From NCBI GenBank assembly GCA_030024065.1, contig JASEIE010000276.1:1-5208 (forward strand): a stretch of DNA of 5,208 nt, written 5' to 3'. The stretch comes from Thermodesulfobacteriota bacterium. GTDB taxonomy: Bacteria; Desulfobacterota; BSN033; UBA1163. The notes below the pieces were generated by a model. It made no database searches and was not told the origin of the DNA. It saw nothing but the letters and a program-made list of their open reading frames with translations. Positions 1 to 4,570 of the stretch are shown in pieces (position 1 is the stretch's first letter; each line of letters starts with the position of its first letter). The position numbers were made by a program, and so were the translations under genes.

Positions 1-55
1 GGTCTCCGACCCAGAGCGCCTGCCTGCCGGTAGGCGGGGTCTCTGACCCGGAGGG
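1..55. repeat. GC-rich intergenic repeat with GGTCTC(C/T)GACCC boxes
   Basis: Two near-identical 12-mers, GGTCTCCGACCC (1-12) and GGTCTCTGACCC (38-49), flank a self-complementary centre in which GCCTGCC (20-26) faces GGTAGGC (29-35 region) with one wobble pair. The composition is far more GC-rich than the neighbouring DNA. It resembles dispersed non-coding palindromic repeats found in many environmental genomes. It extends past the left edge, so its true end is unknown. It interrupts the place where the partner of the antitoxin gene at 98-319 should lie. Confidence 0.6.
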
Positions 56-101
56 CAAAGGGAGGTCGGGAAGGATTTAAGAAGGCGATTCTTATCCTCA
101 T
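3..101 (-). pseudogene. Possible start of a truncated toxin partner gene
   Basis: An ATG at 101-99 overlaps the antitoxin TGA in an ATGA arrangement, the spacing expected of a two-gene toxin-antitoxin operon. The frame begins MRIRIAFLNPS, and short ParE/RelE-type toxins often begin with a similar basic beta-strand. After about 15 codons it runs into the GC-rich repeat at 1-55 and stays open to the window edge without recognisable toxin sequence. It is either a toxin gene cut off by repeat insertion or a chance open frame. Only the overlap and position support it. Confidence 0.22.
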
Positions 102-319
102 GAGACCTTCTTCTTAATCCTTTTTTTGGCTTGTTCCCAATCTGACACAGTCACTTTGCCGGTCGCGAAGGCTTCCTTTCGCTCCTTAAGCGCGGTCTCA
201 TGCCAAGATGGTGATTTAAATGTCTTTTCATCTCGGGTGAGGTCCGCCCAAAGGGTCTCCATCAAGTCCAACTTCTGGGCAAGTTAAAGCTGGGAAAGGA
301 GTAAATCAACTCTTTTCAC
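98..319 (-). pseudogene. Antitoxin of the 'putative addiction module component' family, interrupted by TAA
   Basis: Read on the minus strand from a GTG at 319-317, the frame gives VKRVDLLLSQL, a TAA at 286-284, then 61 codons to a TGA at 100-98. The downstream part (KLDLMETLWADL near its start, SPSWHETALKERKEAFATGK in the middle, SDWEQAKKRI near the end) matches the layout of the small unstable antitoxins of Pfam PF09720: an L-L-x-x-L-W-x-x-L helix, P-x-W-H, a basic L-x-x-R helix, then W-E-x-x-K-x-R-I. Family members are about 70-80 aa and this frame totals 72 codons plus the TAA, so one nonsense change in a full-length gene is the simplest reading. A minus-strand AAAGGA box lies 6 nt before the GTG, supporting that as the old start. 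A shorter 54-aa product could begin at the ATG at 262-260. A clear promoter lies upstream. The family match is from memory of its pattern, not a search. Confidence 0.6.
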
Positions 320-370
320 AACATTTCCTTTCTTGGGCTAACGATAATTAAACCTCAATTCGTAATTTCT

Positions 371-399
371 CAAAATTCTACGCCTTCGATTGAATTTTG
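371..399. promoter_or_regulatory. Palindrome over the antitoxin promoter, candidate operator
   Basis: CAAAATTC (371-378) and GAATTTTG (392-399) are perfect 8-bp inverted arms around a 13-nt centre. The arms cover the -10 and the inner edge of the -35 of the minus-strand promoter. Antitoxins commonly bind such sites to repress their own operon, so an autoregulatory operator is plausible. The same arms could form an AT-rich hairpin in the acdB transcript just past its stop, but no strong GC stem or clear U-tract supports a terminator. Confidence 0.45.
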
Positions 400-403
400 T
401 CAA
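375..403 (-). promoter_or_regulatory. Sigma70-type promoter of the antitoxin gene
   Basis: On the minus strand, TTGACA (403-398) is followed by exactly 17 nt and then TAGAAT (380-375). The -35 is a perfect consensus and the -10 matches five of six positions. The predicted start of transcription is about 50 nt upstream of the GTG at 319. The promoter lies downstream of acdB and reads away from it, so the antitoxin had its own transcript. Confidence 0.65.
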
Positions 404-439
404 ACAGAAAGGAATTTTTTAAGTAGCTGAAGATCTATT

Positions 440-1117
440 TTATTTTTTCAGCATGATCCTTGCGTCGGCGATAATGCATCTATATGAAGCACAGATAACA
501 GGGTTGAGGTCAATTGATTCAATATCACTTTCGAGGGCCATCACCAGGTCGGAAAAGGTCATGAGCAACCTGTTTAATTCCTTAACATTGACAGGGGTTG
601 AACCCCTGTAGCCCTCAAGAAGGGGCCGTCCTTTAAGACACCTCATCATTGAATCAACATCCCTCTGGCCAAGGGGTGCCATCCTCAAGATAATGTCACG
701 ATAAATCTCTGTCCAGATGCCCCCGATTCCAAAAAGAATCACCGGACCAAATTGATAATCATTCTTCGCCCCGACAATTAATTCTATACCGGAAAACATC
801 TCTTCAATCAACATTCCAGCAAACCCTTCAATTTTGCTGAACCGGTGAAAGGTCTCTCTCAGTTTTCTCTCATTGTCGATGCCCACTTCTACCCCATTTT
901 TTTCTGATTTGTGGACCACCTTCGGAGAGACAACTTTGGCGACAACGGGGTAACCGGTCTTTTTAGCAAACCCAATCGCTTCTTCAATTTTGCTGGTCGA
1001 GAAAAAATGAGGGACATCCAATCCAGCTAAAGAAAGGAGTCGCTTGGCATGGGGTTCCAAAACCCAGCCTGTTTCTTTTGAATTTGAAATGATCTCTTTC
1101 ATCTCCTGGGTCAACAT
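440..1117 (-). CDS. acdB: ADP-forming acyl-CoA synthetase, beta subunit (ATP-grasp)
   Basis: The 225-aa product has the length and sequence pattern of the separate beta subunit of NDP-forming acetyl/acyl-CoA synthetases (about 230 aa in archaea). These enzymes convert acyl-CoA, ADP and phosphate to the free acid, CoA and ATP in the cytoplasm. The first ~60 residues (EPHAKRLLSLAGLDVP, then the YPVVAKVVSP strand) and the later G-I-G-G-I-W-T-E and D-L-N-P-V segments are typical of the ATP-grasp_5 fold. H69 in SPKVVHKSE sits at the place of the beta-subunit histidine that relays phosphate in characterised enzymes (His71 of the Korarchaeum enzyme). The ATG overlaps the acdA stop by 7 nt (ATGTTGA), with a GGAGG about 8 nt upstream inside acdA, so the two are probably translationally coupled. 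The acyl substrate (acetyl, branched or aryl) cannot be told from sequence. The symbol is given by family and subunit, not by a search. Confidence 0.9.
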   Translation of the reverse strand: MLTQEMKEIISNSKETGWVLEPHAKRLLSLAGLDVPHFFSTSKIEEAIGFAKKTGYPVVAKVVSPKVVHKSEKNGVEVGIDNERKLRETFHRFSKIEGFAGMLIEEMFSGIELIVGAKNDYQFGPVILFGIGGIWTEIYRDIILRMAPLGQRDVDSMMRCLKGRPLLEGYRGSTPVNVKELNRLLMTFSDLVMALESDIESIDLNPVICASYRCIIADARIMLKK

Positions 1118-2478
1118 GGCTGATGCCTCCTCAATGCTTCCGCCATATGGACGGCTTCTTCAATCGAATGGGCAACCGGTATCCCGTTCAGCTGGAATCC
1201 TTCGACAAACATAAGGTACTTTTCAACATGCGGGACATAAGCAATCATGGGCTTGCCTGATTGTCTACAAATCTGGCTTAATCGAGCCCCCAGATCTGAT
1301 GTAATCCCCGGCAAATAGGGAAGAAGCAGGACCAAAATGCAGTCAACCTCTTCCTTCCTGCTTAGAAGGTTTACTGCAATGACAAAATCGTCATCTATCG
1401 CACTTCCTGTAAGGTCAATCGGATTCGTGAAGGATGCGATAGAACGAATCCGTGGAGAAACCTTCTCTCTCATCTCAATTTGATCCTGATCCTTCAAGGT
1501 AGGAACAGAGATCCCATGGGACGAACAGGTATCGACGGCCATTGCTCCATGCCCGCCGCTACCGGTAATGATCCCAATATTGCCCGCGATTGAATTCTGA
1601 TAACAGCAAAGGACTTCGCAGAAAGGAATCAATTCGAATTCATCTTTGGCTTCCACCAAACCATATTGAGTGAGGACTGAAGAAAAAACCTCATAGTCGC
1701 CAGCCATTGAGGCGGTATGGCTTGACACAGCCTGCCCGCCCCTGGAGGTCTTCCCGGCCTTTAGCACCACGACAGGTTTCTGACATTGGCCGGCCTTCAA
1801 GACAAATGCTCTGCCTTCCCTTTCTGCAAATCCCTCAATGTAGAAGGCAATCACGTTTGTCTCGGGATCGTTAGCAAAATAGTCCAGGAGTTCGATTTCT
1901 CCAATCAAGGCCTTGTTCCCTATGCTTACAGCCAGGGATAGACCAACCCCTTCTCCTGCTAACTTGACCATATGATCTACCAGGATTCCCCCGCTCTGAC
2001 TGACCAAAGCAACCCTGCCCCTCCCCGGTCTCACGATTCGCTCACTTGGAATGAAAAAGGTATCGACATATGGGGGAGAATAAATCCCCAGGCAATTTGG
2101 CCCGATGAACGGAAAATCCGCCTCTCGGGCCATCGAAATAATGCGGTTCTGCAAATCGCCGTTCCCAGTTTCAGCAAATCCACCGGAGATCACCACAGCC
2201 CCTCCGACTCCGGCACGGATACAATCGGCAAATATCTTTAAAACTGCTTCAGTTCTTGTGGCAATCACAGCCAAATCAACCTTTTCAGGGATATCGAAGA
2301 TGCTGGAATAAACCTTATCTCCCTGATAGATCCCTCCCCGATTATTGACCGGAAAAGCTTTCGCCTCTAAATGAAGGTTGTTCTTATTATAAATGACATT
2401 GGCAGGATGTCTTTCGTTCGTAAGAGAAAGCCCGATCACAGCCACTGTTTTAGGTTTAAACAAATTTGTGAGGTCCAC
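1111..2478 (-). CDS. acdA: ADP-forming acyl-CoA synthetase, alpha subunit (CoA-binding, phosphohistidine)
   Basis: This is the CoA-binding and ligase subunit partnering the ATP-grasp protein encoded just downstream. The GTG start at 2478-2476 gives 455 aa, the usual alpha-subunit size. It is preferred to the ATG pair at 2496-2491 because the only good ribosome site, GGGAGG, lies inside that extension and 7 nt before the GTG. Residues 1-125 form a Rossmann-like CoA-binding domain (PKTVAVIG near the N-terminus; VVISGGF around 95). GPNCLGI (about 126-132) and SQSGG (about 160-164) belong to the succinyl-CoA-ligase-like core. SSHTAS holds the phosphohistidine, which falls at residue 254 with the GTG start, the same number as in the Korarchaeum enzyme. 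A GSGGHGAMAVD loop follows in the second ligase domain. All key residues are present, so the enzyme should be active. The substrate is undetermined. Confidence 0.9.
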   Translation of the reverse strand: MDLTNLFKPKTVAVIGLSLTNERHPANVIYNKNNLHLEAKAFPVNNRGGIYQGDKVYSSIFDIPEKVDLAVIATRTEAVLKIFADCIRAGVGGAVVISGGFAETGNGDLQNRIISMAREADFPFIGPNCLGIYSPPYVDTFFIPSERIVRPGRGRVALVSQSGGILVDHMVKLAGEGVGLSLAVSIGNKALIGEIELLDYFANDPETNVIAFYIEGFAEREGRAFVLKAGQCQKPVVVLKAGKTSRGGQAVSSHTASMAGDYEVFSSVLTQYGLVEAKDEFELIPFCEVLCCYQNSIAGNIGIITGSGGHGAMAVDTCSSHGISVPTLKDQDQIEMREKVSPRIRSIASFTNPIDLTGSAIDDDFVIAVNLLSRKEEVDCILVLLLPYLPGITSDLGARLSQICRQSGKPMIAYVPHVEKYLMFVEGFQLNGIPVAHSIEEAVHMAEALRRHQPC

Positions 2479-2517
2479 AATCTGCCCTCCCATCATTATC
2501 GATTTAAATCACATTTC

Positions 2518-2547
2518 ATTATACAACCATTTGCCAAGATGTGTCAC
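2518..2547 (-). promoter_or_regulatory. Sigma70-type promoter of the acdA-acdB operon
   Basis: On the minus strand, GTGACA (2547-2542) is followed by 18 nt and a perfect TATAAT (2523-2518). Transcription should start near 2511, giving a leader of about 33 nt to the GTG at 2478. The leader contains the GGGAGG ribosome site, which is why the upstream ATG pair is unlikely to be the start. Confidence 0.7.
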
Positions 2548-2561
2548 TTTTAAAATGATTC

Positions 2562-2705
2562 AAGGAGTAACCCCTCAGTTTCGAATAGTAAATCCTTACA
2601 GCAAATATGTAACTCAGGGCTTTAGCCCTGATTCATCAGCCCTGAAGGGCTGAGTTACAGGTTACGGTATCAGTTGGTCGCCCCATAACTGAAGGATTAC
2701 TTCAA
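2562..2705. repeat. MITE-like palindromic element with cloverleaf core
   Basis: Imperfect terminal inverted repeats of 19 nt, starting AAGGAGTAACCCC (2562) and ending GGATTACTTCAA (2705), share about 15 positions. Inside them, 2609-2658 is a neat three-way fold: outer arms GTAACT (2609-2614) and AGTTAC (2653-2658), a first hairpin CAGGGC-TTTA-GCCCTG (2615-2630), a 6-nt spacer, and a second hairpin CAGCCC-TGAA-GGGCTG (2637-2652). No open frame of note lies within. It sits between two divergent promoters and may insulate or terminate transcription. A second related copy is at 3451-3573, so it belongs to a dispersed family. Whether a transposase mobilises it is unknown. Confidence 0.7.
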
Positions 2706-2725
2706 GGACAACGCTGGGCCTTATT

Positions 2726-2746
2726 TTTGAGATTGACTATCTCAAA
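2726..2746. promoter_or_regulatory. Perfect inverted repeat over the nitroreductase -35, candidate operator
   Basis: TTTGAGAT (2726-2733) and ATCTCAAA (2739-2746) are perfect 8-bp arms around TGACT. The centre is the -35 box itself, so a dimeric repressor bound here would block RNA polymerase. The size fits a winged-helix or TetR/MarR-like dimer site. No regulator gene lies in the window. Confidence 0.5.
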
Positions 2747-2761
2747 GGGGTTATTTAATAT
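2733..2761 (+). promoter_or_regulatory. Sigma70-type promoter of the nitroreductase gene
   Basis: TTGACT (2733-2738), a 17-nt spacer and TAATAT (2756-2761) make a near-consensus promoter. The predicted start near 2768 leaves a leader of about 63 nt before the ATG at 2831, which is preceded by GGGAGG at 7 nt. Confidence 0.7.
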
Positions 2762-2830
2762 TTATAAGAAACAAATGCATTAAAAACCAGATTGTTCTAA
2801 TATTGAACCATTCGAAAGGGAGGCTGGATC

Positions 2831-3454
2831 ATGGAAACCATAGAAACGATTAAACAGAGGCGTTCGATCAATTTCTTTCAACCCGGCCAGACGCTCTCCG
2901 ATGAGAAGCTGAAGGAGCTTCTGGAAATCGCAAATCTTGCCCCTTCTTCATTTAACCTCCAGCCCTGGAAGATCATCGCAGTGAGAGACCCTGAAAAGAA
3001 AAAAATTCTCAAAAAATGCGCTTTTGATCAACCTAAAGTTGAAGAGGCATCCGCAGTATTGATTATGGTTGCTGATCCAAGGGGGGTGGAAGAGAACATT
3101 GATCGGGTTCTGGATAGCTGGCAGGAACTGGGATATATGAAACCGGAGATGCGGGAAAACAACAAAGGGATGGCAAAGAATTTATATGGCGAGTTGGAAA
3201 GTCTAAAAAGAAAATTCTTTGCGGTTAAAAACACTGCCCTCTTTGCCATGAACTTGATGATTTCGGCAAAGGGGCTCGGCCTCGAAACTCACCCGATGGA
3301 CGGGTTTAACGAGGAATCCATAAAAAAAGAATTTGGAATCTCGGAAGATAAAATCATTCCCATGCTCATCGCAGTAGGGAATCTCAAGGAGGGGATCACA
3401 CTCTTGCCCAGGGCCTTCCGAAGGGAGATTGATGAGTTTGTCAGTTTTCTGTAA
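2831..3454 (+). CDS. Nitroreductase family flavoprotein
   Basis: A 207-aa protein of the NfsB/FRase-like nitroreductase superfamily. These are soluble FMN-binding homodimers that use NAD(P)H to reduce nitro groups, quinones, flavins or other electrophiles. The N-terminal I-K-x-R-R-S-I (residues about 7-13) is the phosphate-binding arginine cluster, and APSSFNLQPW (about 37-46) is the family's conserved FMN loop. THPMDGFN near 152-159 and PMLIAVGNLKEG near 177-188 are the usual C-terminal FMN-contact segments, followed by a basic R near the end (RAFRREIDEFV). The length is normal for the family. The ATG is set by GGGAGG 7 nt upstream. The TAA stop lies inside the palindromic repeat that begins at 3451. 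A palindrome over the -35 suggests induction by some compound. The true substrate cannot be assigned. Confidence 0.88.
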   Translation: METIETIKQRRSINFFQPGQTLSDEKLKELLEIANLAPSSFNLQPWKIIAVRDPEKKKILKKCAFDQPKVEEASAVLIMVADPRGVEENIDRVLDSWQELGYMKPEMRENNKGMAKNLYGELESLKRKFFAVKNTALFAMNLMISAKGLGLETHPMDGFNEESIKKEFGISEDKIIPMLIAVGNLKEGITLLPRAFRREIDEFVSFL

Positions 3455-3573
3455 CTCAACCCTTCAGGATTGATCTGTAGGGGCGGCCCTATGTGCCTGC
3501 GCACCGAAGTGCTTCGGCACACAGATGTGGCCGCCTTTTGGAGAGCTTTCTCAGGGCTAAAGCCCTGAGTTAC
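3451..3573. repeat. Second, inverted copy of the GTAACTCA palindromic repeat, expanded
   Basis: It is bounded by perfect inverted ends GTAACTCA (3451-3458) and TGAGTTAC (3566-3573). The right 22 nt (3552-3573) are the exact reverse complement of the left module of the first copy (2609-2630). The left 22 nt (3451-3472) match the reverse complement of its right module (2637-2658) at 19 of 22 positions. The 6-nt spacer of the first copy is here replaced by 79 nt containing a GC-rich hairpin. The element supplies the TAA stop of the nitroreductase gene. Confidence 0.75.
3480..3539 (+). terminator. GC-rich hairpin with U-tract after the nitroreductase gene
   Basis: GGCGGCC (3482-3488) pairs with GGCCGCC (3529-3535), followed at once by TTTT. 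Within the loop TGTGCC (3492-3497) can pair with GGCACA (3516-3521), and CCGAA (3504-3508) with TTCGG (3513-3517) as an alternative small stem. The stem plus U-run suits a rho-independent terminator. It forms the insert within the repeat at 3451-3573. Confidence 0.55.
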
Positions 3574-3638
3574 GACATTTCAGAGGAGATGTTTATTAAA
3601 AGGGGCTCTATAAATATTCTAATCAAAAGGAGGAGGAC

Positions 3639-3944
3639 ATGCTGAAAAAACCAAGCGAGCAAGAAGAAGAATATTTTGCGAGGATGGAGTTTGAAAAGTT
3701 AAAGAAGATTGAAGAGGAAAAACATAAGCAACTGGCGGAACAAGAGAAAAAGAAGCTTCGGGAACTCCATTATATGCGGTGTCCAAAATGTGGAATGGAG
3801 CTGACTGAAATTGATTACAAAACCATCAAAGTGGACAGATGTTCTGAATGTGATGGGATCTGGCTCGACCCCGGAGAACTCGATGCGGTATCGAAACTCG
3901 AAAAGTCAGGCATGGATAAATTATTCAGTGTCTTTAAAAAATAA
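3639..3944 (+). CDS. Small zinc-ribbon protein (zf-TFIIB type) with N-terminal coiled coil
   Basis: A 101-aa cytoplasmic protein whose C-terminal half is a four-cysteine zinc ribbon of the zf-TFIIB family: CPKC at 48-51 and CSEC at 68-71, followed by D-G-I-W-L-D-P-G-E-L (72-81), the family signature. Residues 6-45 are nearly all charged (E and K rich, with spaced L and I), predicting a long helix or coiled coil, perhaps for dimerisation. The start is clear: AAAAGGAGGAGGAC precedes the ATG. The family is widespread in bacteria and mostly uncharacterised, so no function is assigned. It lies about 100 nt before the transporter pair on the same strand, separated from it by a hairpin. No confident promoter was found in the 65 nt before it. 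Confidence 0.85.
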   Translation: MLKKPSEQEEEYFARMEFEKLKKIEEEKHKQLAEQEKKKLRELHYMRCPKCGMELTEIDYKTIKVDRCSECDGIWLDPGELDAVSKLEKSGMDKLFSVFKK

Positions 3945-3947
3945 ATA

Positions 3948-4010
3948 GCATAGGGTATGGAGCATAGAATATAGCGTTGTCAAATTTTTATTATACTCTA
4001 TGCCCTATGC
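3948..4010 (+). terminator. Long imperfect hairpin between the zinc-ribbon and transporter genes
   Basis: GCATAGGG (3948-3955) and CCCTATGC (4003-4010) are perfect ends of an inverted repeat that continues inward with wobble pairs for about 20 bp (left arm to about 3967, right arm from about 3991). The loop is AT-rich, including ATTTTTATTAT. It may act as a bidirectional terminator or processing site, or be a dispersed intergenic repeat. Related GCATAG/CTATGC units recur within it. The TATACT at 3992-3997 lacks a convincing -35, so no promoter is claimed for the next gene. Confidence 0.5.
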
Positions 4011-4047
4011 GCTTTGCTCTTAGCTTCAAAGAAAGGAGGTGCTTCTA

Positions 4048-4569
4048 ATGAACATCTTTAAAAAGTCTCAATGGTCACCATATGTGGCAGGGGCGCTGAT
4101 CGGAATGGTGAGCTGGTTTGCCGTTCTCACCGCAGGAAAATATCTCGGTGTTTCAACAACCTTTGTCCGAACCATTGGAATGATCGAAAGCCTTTTCACC
4201 CCGGAGCGGGTTGCCTCCCTGCCCTATTTCGTTAAAGAGAAACCCATCATCGACTGGCAGTGGATGGAGGTTCTGGGAATTTTGATCGGCGCCTTTATCG
4301 CTTCCAAACTTTCAGGAGATTTTAAGAGCAGGTTTGTCCCACCCATGTGGGAGAGACGGTTCGGGCCTGACCGTTTTAAACGATGGTTTGTTGCCTTCCT
4401 CGGTGGAATCATCCTGATGTTCGGGGCTCGAATGGCCGATGGCTGACCGAGCGGCCACGGGATCAGCGGTTCGCTGCAATTAGCCCTAAGTGGTTGGATC
4501 TCTCTTATCTGTTTCTTTATCGGGGGCATCGTCATGGCTCGCCTCCTCTACGGGAAAGGGGGTGAGTAG
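4048..4569 (+). CDS. YeeE/YedE-family membrane transporter half, probable selenoprotein (Sec133)
   Basis: Reading TGA 4444-4446 as selenocysteine gives 173 aa ending at TAG 4567-4569; read as stop it gives only 132 aa. Start: ATG 4048, 7 nt after GGAGGT; the upstream GTG at 4039 lies inside that ribosome site. The sequence follows the YeeE/YedE N-half: a membrane helix at about 11-30, K-Y-L-G-V-S-T-T-F-V-R-T, a D-W-Q-W-M segment at 69-73 leading into a helix (73-90), F-V-P-P-M-W-E-R-R-F-G, then a helix at 113-130. That helix runs into G-A-R-M-A-D-G-Sec-P-S-G-H-G-I-S-G, and a last helix (about 140-165) follows. Family members have Cys in the G-C-T-S-G-H-G motif, which handles sulfur substrates in the thiosulfate transporter YeeE. 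The conserved sequence and matching frame continue past the TGA without disruption, and a SECIS-like hairpin follows it. The alternative is a nonsense mutation. It begins a pair with the gene at 4571 and would work with it in the cytoplasmic membrane. Confidence 0.78.
4444..4446 (+). other. In-frame TGA at the conserved Cys position, probable selenocysteine codon
   Basis: The codon order is GGC TGA CCG AGC GGC CAC GGG, giving G-Sec-P-S-G-H-G. Related YeeE/YedE proteins have G-C-T-S-G-H-G here. Sec for Cys at a functional thiol is the standard pattern in bacterial selenoproteins. A TGC-to-TGA change alone would be one step, but it would not explain the hairpin that follows or the intact downstream frame. 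Confidence 0.72.
4453..4495 (+). promoter_or_regulatory. SECIS-like hairpin after the in-frame TGA
   Basis: CAGCG (4464-4468) pairs perfectly with CGCTG (4472-4476), leaving a GTT loop that starts 22 nt after the TGA. Known bacterial SECIS elements have a G (often GU) at the apical loop about 16-37 nt after UGA, so both loop content and distance fit. Outside this, GGCCAC (4453-4458) can pair with GTGGTT (4490-4495) using two wobbles, and GGG (4459-4461) with CCC (4484-4486), separated by bulges. The folding was done by eye, without energy calculation. Confidence 0.6.
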
Positions 4570-4570
4570 G

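Noticed and set aside
1111..1113. acdA stop TGA as another Sec codon
   Set aside because: The frame after it meets another TGA within a few codons, the alpha subunit is already full length, and the overlap with acdB explains the stop.
1972..2653. Plus-strand open frames across acdA and its upstream region
   Set aside because: They are antisense to a clearly coding gene, lack ribosome sites and have no recognisable protein features.
2609..2658. CRISPR repeat or tRNA-like cloverleaf
   Set aside because: There are no regularly spaced direct repeats, and the fold lacks an anticodon arm of proper size, T-loop and CCA end; a mobile or intergenic palindromic repeat fits better.
3028..3522. Minus-strand open frames opposite the nitroreductase gene and the repeat
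   Set aside because: They are shadows of a well-supported gene and of a palindromic repeat, with no start signals.
3586..3614. Promoter before the zinc-ribbon gene using TATAAA at 3609-3614
   Set aside because: No acceptable -35 box is present at 16-18 nt spacing, so it was not listed.
4039..4047. GTG start three codons upstream of the transporter ATG
   Set aside because: The GTG overlaps the GGAGGT ribosome site itself; the ATG at 4048 has correct spacing.
4444..4446. TGA read as a true stop, giving a 132-aa protein
   Set aside because: The frame continues with conserved family sequence through the S-G-H-G-I-S-G motif and a last membrane helix to a TAG next to the partner gene, and a SECIS-like hairpin follows. 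A recent nonsense mutation remains possible and is stated as the alternative.
4490..4570. GTG start at 4490 for the second transporter gene
   Set aside because: This extension lies in another frame of the Sec-containing gene's C-terminal coding sequence, and the ATG at 4571 begins the recognisable first helix.
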